64,000 bases of DNA. Origin: Propionispira raffinosivorans DSM 20765. GTDB lineage: Bacteria; Bacillota; Negativicutes; Selenomonadales; Selenomonadaceae. Positions 53,604-61,370 of the stretch are shown here, piece by piece. Made by a program: the position numbers and the translations under genes. Location: assembly GCF_000381065.1 (NCBI RefSeq), contig NZ_KB905845.1, forward strand, positions 62,001-126,000. The letters run 5' to 3'. The notes beneath the pieces were generated by a model. That model did not search any database, was not told the DNA's origin, and saw only the letters and a program-made list of their open reading frames with translations. How positions within the stretch are numbered: the first letter of the stretch is position 1; every line of letters starts with the position of its first letter.

Positions 53604-53740
53604 TTTTTCCTCCTACGAGCTAATTACGAATACTATTTATAAGTATATCATTTTATCCAATCTCCCCGCAAGTAAATAGATAGCTTTTAGCAATTGCCGC
53701 TACGCTTTGTTTCAAATATAGAATCACTCCAGCCGTCTTC

Positions 53741-53773
53741 GCTTCGGAAAATTAGGTCTTGATTTTCCGAAGC
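53741..53773. promoter_or_regulatory. Inverted repeat overlapping the rpsT promoter
   Basis: GCTTCGGAAAAT (53741-53752) and ATTTTCCGAAGC (53762-53773) form a perfect 12-bp inverted repeat with a 9-bp centre. It overlaps the -35 element of the rpsT promoter. A regulatory protein could bind here, or it could be a remnant of a hairpin; no known regulator signature is recognised. Confidence 0.6.
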
Positions 53774-53787
53774 CATCATGCTAGAAT
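53759..53787 (+). promoter_or_regulatory. rpsT promoter
   Basis: TTGATT (53759-53764) and TAGAAT (53782-53787) with a 17-bp spacer, about 35 bp upstream of the rpsT start. Confidence 0.7.
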
Positions 53788-53821
53788 TGTTAGGTAACAA
53801 ACCATTAAGGAGGTGAATCAC

Positions 53822-54088
53822 TTGCCAAATATTAAATCATCTATTCGTAGTGTAAAATCTGACGCTGAACGTCGTGCCAGAAACTTTTCTGCTAAATCCG
53901 CTGTTAAAACTGCTTCCCGTAAATTAATCGAAGCTATTGAAGCAGGCAATGCAGATGAAGCTAAGGCCCTCCTTATTACTGCTAGCAAAACGATCGATCA
54001 GGCTGCTGCTAACAACGTTTTTCATAAAAACGCTGCTGCTCGCAGAAAGTCCCGTTTAGCTCGTAAACTTAACGCTTTAGCGAACTAA
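53822..54088 (+). CDS. rpsT: 30S ribosomal protein S20
   Basis: 88 residues starting at TTG 53822 behind AAGGAGGTG. The sequence MPNIKSSIRSVKSDAERRAR, then NFSAKSAVKTASRKLIEAIE and NVFHKNAAARRKSRLARKLN is standard bS20. The TTG start is normal for rpsT, which is often translationally controlled in this way. It is the only plus-strand gene in the 38-64 kb part. A terminator follows. Confidence 0.97.
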   Translation: MPNIKSSIRSVKSDAERRARNFSAKSAVKTASRKLIEAIEAGNADEAKALLITASKTIDQAAANNVFHKNAAARRKSRLARKLNALAN

Positions 54089-54104
54089 TTTTACATGATG
54101 TGAT

Positions 54105-54135
54105 AAAAAGCCTGTCCTAACGGACAGGCTTTCTT
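54105..54135 (+). terminator. rpsT terminator
   Basis: AAAAAGCCTGTCC-taac-GGACAGGCTTTCTT hairpin with a T-rich tail, 17 bp after the stop. Confidence 0.9.
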
Positions 54136-54156
54136 ACGTTTAGCAAAATTTTGCCT

Positions 54157-54215
54157 AAAAAAGCCATCACTGATTTTTACTAAAATAAAAAATAAAAGCA
54201 AGTGATGGCTTTTTT
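54157..54215. terminator. Terminator after holA
   Basis: AAAAAAGCCATCACT pairs with AGTGATGGCTTTTTT around an AT-rich loop. On the minus strand it lies just after the holA stop at 54224. Confidence 0.85.
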
Positions 54216-54223
54216 ATCTCGGT

Positions 54224-55252
54224 TCACATACATAACTCAATGACAATTTGATCCAGAAGAGCCACATTCGCTTGCCCCGATTTTAATTTATAATCAGCCT
54301 CTGCCAAATTCAGCAAAGCTTTTTTTAAAACAGGTTCCGTAAACTTCAAACTTTTCATACCAACTTTTTCAGCAACAAAAGGAACGAGCCCCAACGGTGC
54401 TGCCAGTTGTTTGCCCTTATATCCTTTGGCCTGCAGAGTCTTTGCCTGCCAGAGCTGACGCGTGTGACGCGTCAAAAGTGTCAATATCGCCAGAGGATGA
54501 ATCCCGCCCGCTAATTGCTCAGATAATAACAGAATCGCCTTATTTATATTTTTATCACTAATGGCATCGAGCATCGAAAAAATCGATACTTCCGGAATAC
54601 TCGATAAAACCTGCAATAAATCTTGTTTCGTAATTAACTGGCGATCGGTATAAAGAACCAGTTTATCGAGTTCCTGATCTAAAAACCCCAAAGAAATTTG
54701 ATTCATCACCCCAGTGATTTCAAAAAAATACGTATACGCTTCACGATCAAACTGTTTATTGATTTCAATGAGTTTTTCCTGCAGCCAGTCTTTGATATTC
54801 CAGGCCCTAATAGCCTCTACCTCAGCGGCCATACCAAACTTTGCAATTGTTTTATAAATTTTACGACGTTTATCCGCTTTGTCTGGTGTTTCCAAAATCA
54901 AAACGCTGTAAGGCGGCATATTCTCTAGCAGATGCATAAATTGCTCTTCCACTGGATTTGCCGTTTCCTTTGTCTTAGCTGCTTTTTTCTTTTCCTTAAA
55001 CAAAGTTGTACCACGAATCAAGATTACATTTTTGTCTGTAAAAAAAGGTGCTGACTCAATGAGATTCATCAATTCATGTAAATCAATATCACCATTAAAT
55101 CGCTGCAAACCATCTCGATTTCCATCTGGCAATAATTTTCTCAGCAAAGCTTGTTCTATTTTATCGGTCAAATATGTTTCTTCACCTGAAATCAAATACA
55201 CCGATTTCAGATCATTTTTTTTAATTGCTGTCATTGCTTCAGCATAATTCAT
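54224..55252 (-). CDS. holA: DNA polymerase III subunit delta
   Basis: 342 residues. The N-terminal clamp-loader AAA-like part has LKSVYLISGEETYLTDKIEQ, and SAPFFTDKNVILIRGTTLFK. The middle has VLILETPDKADKRRKIYKTI and the C-terminal collar has YTDRQLITKQDLLQVLSSIP, then SMLDAISDKNINKAILLLSE and QLAGGIHPLAILTLLTRHTR. Delta is the wrench that opens the beta clamp. It lies immediately downstream of comEC-comEA, the typical comEA-comEC-holA-rpsT order of Firmicutes. Confidence 0.95.
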   Translation of the reverse strand: MNYAEAMTAIKKNDLKSVYLISGEETYLTDKIEQALLRKLLPDGNRDGLQRFNGDIDLHELMNLIESAPFFTDKNVILIRGTTLFKEKKKAAKTKETANPVEEQFMHLLENMPPYSVLILETPDKADKRRKIYKTIAKFGMAAEVEAIRAWNIKDWLQEKLIEINKQFDREAYTYFFEITGVMNQISLGFLDQELDKLVLYTDRQLITKQDLLQVLSSIPEVSIFSMLDAISDKNINKAILLLSEQLAGGIHPLAILTLLTRHTRQLWQAKTLQAKGYKGKQLAAPLGLVPFVAEKVGMKSLKFTEPVLKKALLNLAEADYKLKSGQANVALLDQIVIELCM

Positions 55253-55354
55253 TTATTTCTACACCTATCTATTCCATTTCGTTAGGAAATGCTGTTTTCT
55301 GTATCATATAATATTTTATCGCATTTGTAAAACTAAGCTGCCCCCTAAAACCAA

Positions 55355-57742
55355 CTAACCCCCGCCCCGAAATGTACGAACATCTAGCCGTTTACCATCA
55401 CTAGAAAAAACGATTGCACCAGCTTCATCCGTTCGCCAAAACCGAATATGATTCTGTGCTAAACGATCTAAAACCACCTGATCGGGATGACCAAACTTAT
55501 TATCGGCTCCAACGGAAATGACACCGTAAGCGGGATGAACTGCATCCAAGAAGTCTTGACTCGAAGATGTTTTTGAACCATGATGTCCGACTTTAAGCAC
55601 CGTACTTTGCATATCAGCAGCCCTCGCTATCATCTGTTTTTCTTCTGCCTCTGTTAAATCTCCCGTAATCAAAAAACTATACTGACCATAACTGACTTTG
55701 ATAACATTGGAGACTTCATTGCCCGTGCCGCCTTGCACGGCATCCATTGCATGAATGATTTCCAGTTTTACTTGATCTAAAAAAATGGTTTGTCCTTCAT
55801 ACGCCGGAATCATCGCTCGGCCGCGCTCATTTTCCAAGCCCATTTTAAATACTTGCGCATATTCCTGCCGATTTTCACGACCCGTTATAATATGATCGAC
55901 CGGAATTTTACGCAAAATAGAGCCCGCCCCGCCTGCGTGATCAACATGAACATGGGTCAAAATTAAATAATCAAGTTTTGTAACCCCATAATGACGTAAG
56001 TAAGGCAAATCGACTCTTGAGCCTATATCAAAATCACTATTTAATATACCACCGGTATCAATCATAGCGGCTTTTCCTTGTGGTGACACAATAAGAATTG
56101 CATCCCCTTGCCCAACGTCAATAAAATGAACAGATAGGGGCTGCTCTTTGCTATATTGCCAAATAAAAACTGCAATTCCCAAAAAAGAAAGCAAACAAAG
56201 CACCTGTTTATAATGCTGCCAATCCATTCGCTGGCAGACTTCTTTTGCCTTGCCATATTGAACCCAACCGGCCAGACAGAGATAGTAAACGATACCACTT
56301 GCAATACCACCGGATGGTAAATAGATACTCCCACCAGGAATACGTGCTATGAAGTTAGTGATTTCATAGGCAAATCCAATGGATAAACTGCAAAGCGCAA
56401 AGAGTATATTTTGTGCTACGGGCAGAATCAACCCGAAAAGTCCCGCGGTAAGACCCAGAACAATCACGTATTCTAAAATCGGCACCACCAGTAAATTTGC
56501 GAGCAGCGAACTCACTGACACCGAGTTAAAATACCAGGCTAAAAAAGGTAAAACCATGATTTGCGCTGCCAAGGTTATAGATAAATTCGCCGCCAGCCAC
56601 TTTGGCAAAAAATCGAGTTTGCCTTTTAGAAACGGGGATAAATATAAAAGTCCGCCGGTCGCCGCAAACGACAATTGGAAACTAATATCATAGATGAGCT
56701 GTGGCTTTAGCAAAATCATCAAAAAACCTACTAAGCTCAATATCCGCCTGGCATCCGCTTCACGCTCAAAGGCCAAGGCGGCAAAGGTCAATATTCCCAT
56801 AATAGCGGCACGAACCGCTGGTGAAACACAACCTGCCAATACTGTATACGCTAAAATAACCAACGTAATGAAAACTGCCATTAAAGATGATTTTAAACGC
56901 AAAACACCCCCTAGCCAAACCAAAGTTCCAGCCAATAAAGTAATATGGGACCCCGATACGGATAAAATATGAATAATACCCGTTGCGGTAAAAGAATCTA
57001 AAAGTTCTGGTTTGATTCCATCATAGCCACCGAACAGCATTGCAAATAGAACGGCTGCATCTTCCTTGGACATTACTTTTTCCATAGCTACCCGTAACGT
57101 TTTGCGCAATTCATCCGCTTTACGCAAAAAAGGATGTACGTTTGCTTCGGTAATCTTAACATCGCTTTTCCCTAAATTCAAACGTGCTGTAATGCCCTGC
57201 CGCTGGGCTGAGGCGACTGTATCAATGATTCCTGGATTTTGGTAACCATGCAGAGCCTTAACCACCCCACTTGCTGTAATAACATCACCAATTCTGCCCA
57301 CGGGCTTTGTCACTGGTTGTGAAACGTACACATATATACTTCCATCAGCAAAAACGGGAGCCTTGTTTTTGCCAACGGACTGAACTTCAATGATATAACG
57401 AATTTTTTCACTATCATCTGTTCCTACGGTAATCCTGGGTGCCTCGGCAACAACCCCTTGGATTTGAACCGACTCATTCACAAAACGGCTAATATTGTTC
57501 TTTGACACCAATAAAGACTCACTGCATACTATAAATCCCAAGCAATAAAACAGCAAACATAATCCATAAGCAGCAGATTCTTTGGCTTGATAAAGCCCCC
57601 ACATATCGTAAATCAACAAAATAACAAAACCAGCCACAACACACCAAACAGGCAGTCTCAGCTTCCCTGCACAAAAAATGCCCAGCACCAAAAAAGCAAT
57701 GAGCAAATTAATAAATACCAGCTGATTTTGACCTATTTTCAT
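55355..57742 (-). CDS. comEC: ComEC/Rec2-type DNA uptake channel protein
   Basis: 795 residues. An N-terminal OB-like DUF4131 region (QGVVAEAPRITVGTDDSEKI) is followed by the membrane Competence domain, with LFGGYDGIKPELLDSFTATG and IIHILSVSGSHITLLAGTLV. The C-terminal metallo-beta-lactamase part is VHFIDVGQGDAILIVSPQGK, then LILTHVHVDHAGGAGSILRK and VLKVGHHGSKTSSSQDFLDA. ComEC carries single-stranded DNA across the cytoplasmic membrane during transformation, and its lactamase domain is a putative nuclease. The DVGQGD and HxHxDH motifs are intact. It overlaps comEA by 4 bp. Confidence 0.96.
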   Translation of the reverse strand: MKIGQNQLVFINLLIAFLVLGIFCAGKLRLPVWCVVAGFVILLIYDMWGLYQAKESAAYGLCLLFYCLGFIVCSESLLVSKNNISRFVNESVQIQGVVAEAPRITVGTDDSEKIRYIIEVQSVGKNKAPVFADGSIYVYVSQPVTKPVGRIGDVITASGVVKALHGYQNPGIIDTVASAQRQGITARLNLGKSDVKITEANVHPFLRKADELRKTLRVAMEKVMSKEDAAVLFAMLFGGYDGIKPELLDSFTATGIIHILSVSGSHITLLAGTLVWLGGVLRLKSSLMAVFITLVILAYTVLAGCVSPAVRAAIMGILTFAALAFEREADARRILSLVGFLMILLKPQLIYDISFQLSFAATGGLLYLSPFLKGKLDFLPKWLAANLSITLAAQIMVLPFLAWYFNSVSVSSLLANLLVVPILEYVIVLGLTAGLFGLILPVAQNILFALCSLSIGFAYEITNFIARIPGGSIYLPSGGIASGIVYYLCLAGWVQYGKAKEVCQRMDWQHYKQVLCLLSFLGIAVFIWQYSKEQPLSVHFIDVGQGDAILIVSPQGKAAMIDTGGILNSDFDIGSRVDLPYLRHYGVTKLDYLILTHVHVDHAGGAGSILRKIPVDHIITGRENRQEYAQVFKMGLENERGRAMIPAYEGQTIFLDQVKLEIIHAMDAVQGGTGNEVSNVIKVSYGQYSFLITGDLTEAEEKQMIARAADMQSTVLKVGHHGSKTSSSQDFLDAVHPAYGVISVGADNKFGHPDQVVLDRLAQNHIRFWRTDEAGAIVFSSDGKRLDVRTFRGGG

Positions 57743-58311
57743 AAAGACACCTTGTCTTTTAGTTTTTCAAATTTAGCCGCCCCCATGCCATGGACTTTCT
57801 TTAAATCTTCAATTGATTGGAAAGGACCGGAAATTGTCCGATATTCGATAATACGCTGCGCCATTGCTGGTCCTACGCCAGGCAGACCATCTAATTCTTT
57901 GGCATCGGCAGTATTGATATTAATAAGCTTAGAAGAACTGCCTGCTGTCCCTGCTTTGCTCTGAACCTCATTCCCCGATGTATTGGCCGCCAGTCTTTCG
58001 GGTACAACAATCTGCATACCATCTTTTAAAACTTGTGCCATATTGATCTTTCCAGCATCGCCACTCGCCAGAACACCACCGCAAAGGTTCACCGCATCGA
58101 CAACTCTTGCTTTTTCTGGCAGTTTTACCACCCCCGGTTTATTGACAGCACCGGACACATAGACTGTAATCTCAGCTGCTGGCAAATCATCTTTAGCCGC
58201 TGCATCTAACGTAATAGCTGTATCTTTTTCATAATAACCATACAAACTTCCACCAATGATCAGTACTGCCAAAACCAAAAACACCGCCATGGATCGTTTG
58301 TACATTGGCAT
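57739..58311 (-). CDS. comEA: ComEA-type DNA-binding competence protein
   Basis: 190 residues. One N-terminal TM (MAVFLVLAVLIIGGSLYGYY), then an SLBB domain (TVYVSGAVNKPGVVKLPEKA, RVVDAVNLCGGVLASGDAGK) and a C-terminal helix-hairpin-helix: ININTADAKELDGLPGVGPA, then MAQRIIEYRTISGPFQSIED and LKKVHGMGAAKFEKLKDKVSL. This is the ComEA layout in Firmicutes, binding incoming DNA outside the membrane. It precedes comEC with a 4-bp overlap. Together with comEC and comM this suggests natural transformation ability. Confidence 0.96.
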   Translation of the reverse strand: MPMYKRSMAVFLVLAVLIIGGSLYGYYEKDTAITLDAAAKDDLPAAEITVYVSGAVNKPGVVKLPEKARVVDAVNLCGGVLASGDAGKINMAQVLKDGMQIVVPERLAANTSGNEVQSKAGTAGSSSKLININTADAKELDGLPGVGPAMAQRIIEYRTISGPFQSIEDLKKVHGMGAAKFEKLKDKVSL

Positions 58312-58440
58312 ATAACATCCCCGCTTTCTCTAACTGACTCTTGCTTTTTAAAATTGTATATACTTCCTTCGTCATGAAATTTTAAAATCCTATATAAAAC
58401 AGATTTTTTCTAAAGACCTCGCAATATATCCGGAGCGACA

Positions 58441-58480
58441 AAAATACCGATTTCAGGCAAAACTGCCATCAATCGGTATT
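58441..58480 (-). terminator. leuS terminator
   Basis: AAATACCGATTGATGGCAGT on the minus strand pairs with its complement ending CGGTATTTTT, giving a stem with a T run. It lies 11 bp past the leuS stop. The 58312-58490 gap otherwise holds nothing visible. Confidence 0.85.
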
Positions 58481-58490
58481 TGATCATTTT

Positions 58491-60968
58491 TTATTTCACA
58501 ACAATATTCACCAGTTTTTTCGGAACACAAATCACTTTCACAATCGTTTTCCCAGCGATGTAATCTTGTACATGCGGTTTTGTCAGTGCCGCTTTTTCCA
58601 AATCTTCACGACTTAAATCAGCCGCTACCACAAGTTTATCACGTACCTTGCCGTTGACTTGCAAAACAATTTCGATTTCATCAAGGATCGTTGCTTTTTC
58701 ATCATAAACAGGCCATTTGGCTTTATGCACACTGCCATCGGCGATGATGAGACTCCAAAGTTCTTCCGTCATATGCGGTGCAAAAGGAGCTAATAATTTA
58801 AGCAGATCAACAATTACTTCATGAACCAGACCCGCATTTAGGTCTTTTTTGTCTTTAACATTATAAAAAGCGTTGACGAGTTCCATAATGGAGCTGATTG
58901 CTGTATTAAAGTTAAACCGCTCGCCAATATCTTCTGTCACTTTTTTAATCGTAACATGCAAAATACGGCGTAATTCTTTTTCATCTTTGGCCAGAGCCGC
59001 TATATCGTAATCTACGACATTTTGTTTCATAACATCTTCAAATTCACTAATAATACGCCATACTCTTTTTAAGAAACGATACGCACCTTCAACGCCTTGG
59101 TCATTCCATTCCAGATCACGTTCTGGCGGTGCCGCAAATAAAATAAAGAGACGCGCCGTATCCGCACCATACTTACTAATGATTTCTTCTGGCGAGATAA
59201 CATTCCCCTTCGATTTGCTCATTTTCGAACCATCTTTAATGACCATCCCCTGCGTCAGAAGATTTTTAAACGGTTCATTAAAGTTAACCAACCCGGCATC
59301 TTTTAAGACTTTTGTAAAAAAGCGTGAATATAAAAGGTGCAAAATAGCATGCTCGATCCCACCAATATATTGATCAACTGGCATCCAATAATTTACTTGT
59401 TCATCACTAAACGGTGCTTTGTCATTTTTAGGATCTGTATAACGCATGTAATACCAAGATGAACACATAAACGTATCCATTGTATCGGTTTCACGCCGTG
59501 CTTTACCACCACATTTTGGGCAAGTACAATTGACGAAATCTTCCGCCTGGGCAAGTGGCGAAACGGAACCTGTCGCGAAGTTCACATTTTCCGGTAATTT
59601 AACTGGTAAGTCCTCTTTTGGCACTAGAACTTCGCCACATTTTGGACAATAAATAACCGGAATCGGTGCACCCCAATAACGCTGCCGTGAGATCAACCAA
59701 TCGCGCAAACGATAATTAACACGTTTTTGGCCCACTTTTTGTGCTTCAATCCAGTCAATAATAGCTGGTTTTGCTTTTTCGCTGTCCATTCCAGTAAATT
59801 CTCCTGAATTCACCAAAACACCAGCATCAACATAAGCATGATCCATTGATTCTAAAGTCAAAGTACCTTCTGGATTATTGACAACCAATTTTTTCGGAAG
59901 ATTATACGTATCGGCAAACATCCAATCACGTTCATCATGTGTAGGTACGCCCATAACGGCACCTGTACCATATTCATAGAGAACATAATTCGTGATCCAG
60001 ATTGGCACCCGTTCGCCATTAAACGGATTTACAGCATAAGCACCCGTGAACATACCTTCTTTGGCCGATTCACTCGATGTACGTTCCAATTCTGTCAGCT
60101 TACGAACCCGTTCCATAAAGCTGCGAATTTCGGCTTCATTTTCCCGGCCTTTAATTAGTTTTTCCACTAAAGGATGTTCTACTGCCAAAACTACATAAGT
60201 CACACCAAAAACGGTATGTGGACACGTCGTATATACAGGAATTTTCTCGGAAAAATCTGGTACATCAAAACTAAATTCGGCACCTTCACTGCGGCCAATC
60301 CAATTTTCCTGCATCGTTTTAACACGTTCCGGCCAGCCTTTCAGTTCTTTAAGATCTTCCAAAAGCACATCCGCGTAATCCGTAATCTTAAAAAACCATT
60401 GTGCTAAATCTTTTTTAATTACTTCAGAGTCACAACGCCAACAATGACCGTCGATAACCTGTTCATTCGCCAACACTGTATTACATTCATTACACCAGTT
60501 AACCGATGCTTTTTTCTTGTAAGCGAGCCCTTTTTCATAAAATAGTTCAAAAAACCATTGTGTCCAACGATAATACTCAGGACGGCAAGTCTCTACTTCA
60601 CGATCCCAATCATAGGAAAGACCCATTTCACGCTGCTGACGTTTCATATTTTCAATATTTGAATAAGTCCAGTCTGCAGGCTGCACACCGTGTTTGATTG
60701 CTGCATTTTCCGCTGGCATACCAAATGCATCAAATCCCATTGGATGAAGTACATTGTAGCCCTGCATTGCCTTATAACGAGCAATTACATCACCAATCGA
60801 ATAATTTCGTACGTGCCCCATATGTAAATTGCCCGATGGATACGGGAACATTTCCAAGACATAATACTCTGGTTTATTACGGTCAAGTTCTGTTTTATAG
60901 GCATGATCATCAGCCCATTTTTTCTGCCATTTCTTTTCAATCCCTTGCGGGACATAACGTTCTTCCAT
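58491..60968 (-). CDS. leuS: Leucyl-tRNA synthetase
   Basis: 825 residues, bacterial LeuRS. The HIGH motif variant is HMGH in [25 protein letters not shown] is [20 protein letters not shown]. The CP1 editing domain contains the threonine-rich [12 protein letters not shown] and the conserved [20 protein letters not shown]. Zn-binding Cys are [13 protein letters not shown] and [20 protein letters not shown]. The start follows AGGAGG and lies behind a T-box. LeuS may also signal through its CP1 domain in some organisms, not inferred here. Confidence 0.98.
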   Translation of the reverse strand: MEERYVPQGIEKKWQKKWADDHAYKTELDRNKPEYYVLEMFPYPSGNLHMGHVRNYSIGDVIARYKAMQGYNVLHPMGFDAFGMPAENAAIKHGVQPADWTYSNIENMKRQQREMGLSYDWDREVETCRPEYYRWTQWFFELFYEKGLAYKKKASVNWCNECNTVLANEQVIDGHCWRCDSEVIKKDLAQWFFKITDYADVLLEDLKELKGWPERVKTMQENWIGRSEGAEFSFDVPDFSEKIPVYTTCPHTVFGVTYVVLAVEHPLVEKLIKGRENEAEIRSFMERVRKLTELERTSSESAKEGMFTGAYAVNPFNGERVPIWITNYVLYEYGTGAVMGVPTHDERDWMFADTYNLPKKLVVNNPEGTLTLESMDHAYVDAGVLVNSGEFTGMDSEKAKPAIIDWIEAQKVGQKRVNYRLRDWLISRQRYWGAPIPVIYCPKCGEVLVPKEDLPVKLPENVNFATGSVSPLAQAEDFVNCTCPKCGGKARRETDTMDTFMCSSWYYMRYTDPKNDKAPFSDEQVNYWMPVDQYIGGIEHAILHLLYSRFFTKVLKDAGLVNFNEPFKNLLTQGMVIKDGSKMSKSKGNVISPEEIISKYGADTARLFILFAAPPERDLEWNDQGVEGAYRFLKRVWRIISEFEDVMKQNVVDYDIAALAKDEKELRRILHVTIKKVTEDIGERFNFNTAISSIMELVNAFYNVKDKKDLNAGLVHEVIVDLLKLLAPFAPHMTEELWSLIIADGSVHKAKWPVYDEKATILDEIEIVLQVNGKVRDKLVVAADLSREDLEKAALTKPHVQDYIAGKTIVKVICVPKKLVNIVVK

Positions 60969-61005
60969 GTTTTTTCCTCCTTAAAATTCAAACATGTGCT
61001 TGCTG

Positions 61006-61265
61006 CATAAAAAAATAAACGTCCCTTGGCTTATAAAGCCAGGGACGAATTTATCGCGGTACCACCCTGATTGACGGTCTTGCCGCCCTCTCTTGATTTT
61101 AACGCAATCAACGGCAGCATGGCTGCGCCTCCGCAGTGAGTTCAATCAGCCTATGTATTGGCTTGCAGCTGCCGCCAACTCTCTGACACATAGTCCTAAT
61201 CTACTATTCTGTTTCCTCAGCTTTATAAATATACAAAGTTACACATCTTTTTCTAGCTATTACTG
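61006..61265 (-). promoter_or_regulatory. T-box leader (leucine-responsive) of leuS
   Basis: The T-box AGGGTGGTACCGCGATAAAT (about 61047-61066) is followed by the terminator stem GTCCCTGGCTTTATAAGCCA, then AGGGAC and a T run (61021-61046). Stem I has AGAGAGTTGGCGGCAGC-type AG-bulge and GGCTGATTGAACTC. CTC in GAACTC is a plausible Leu specifier. Uncharged tRNA-Leu should favour the antiterminator. The leader precedes the leuS ATG by about 40 bp. Confidence 0.9.
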
Positions 61266-61271
61266 ACTAAC

Positions 61272-61301
61272 ATTATAGCGTATAGAGTAATTGAAAGTCA
61301 A
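61272..61301 (-). promoter_or_regulatory. Promoter of the leuS T-box transcript
   Basis: TTGACT (61296-61301) and TATAAT (61272-61277) on the minus strand, 18-bp spacer, just upstream of the T-box stem I. It lies 95 bp downstream of the ileS stop. Confidence 0.75.
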
Positions 61302-61324
61302 GATTCTACTGCGTTTCCCTAATG

Positions 61325-61361
61325 AAAACAAGATCTTCGCCGAAACGAAGATCTTGTTTTT
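61325..61361. terminator. ileS terminator
   Basis: AAAACAAGATCTTCG-ccgaaa-CGAAGATCTTGTTTTT hairpin with T/A runs on both strands, 9 bp past the ileS stop. Confidence 0.9.
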
Positions 61362-61370
61362 AAATTTAGC

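Noticed and set aside
60698..61018. Plus-strand 106-codon frame at the leuS start
   Set aside because: Antisense to leuS and its leader; His/Gln/Cys-rich composition typical of a shadow frame.
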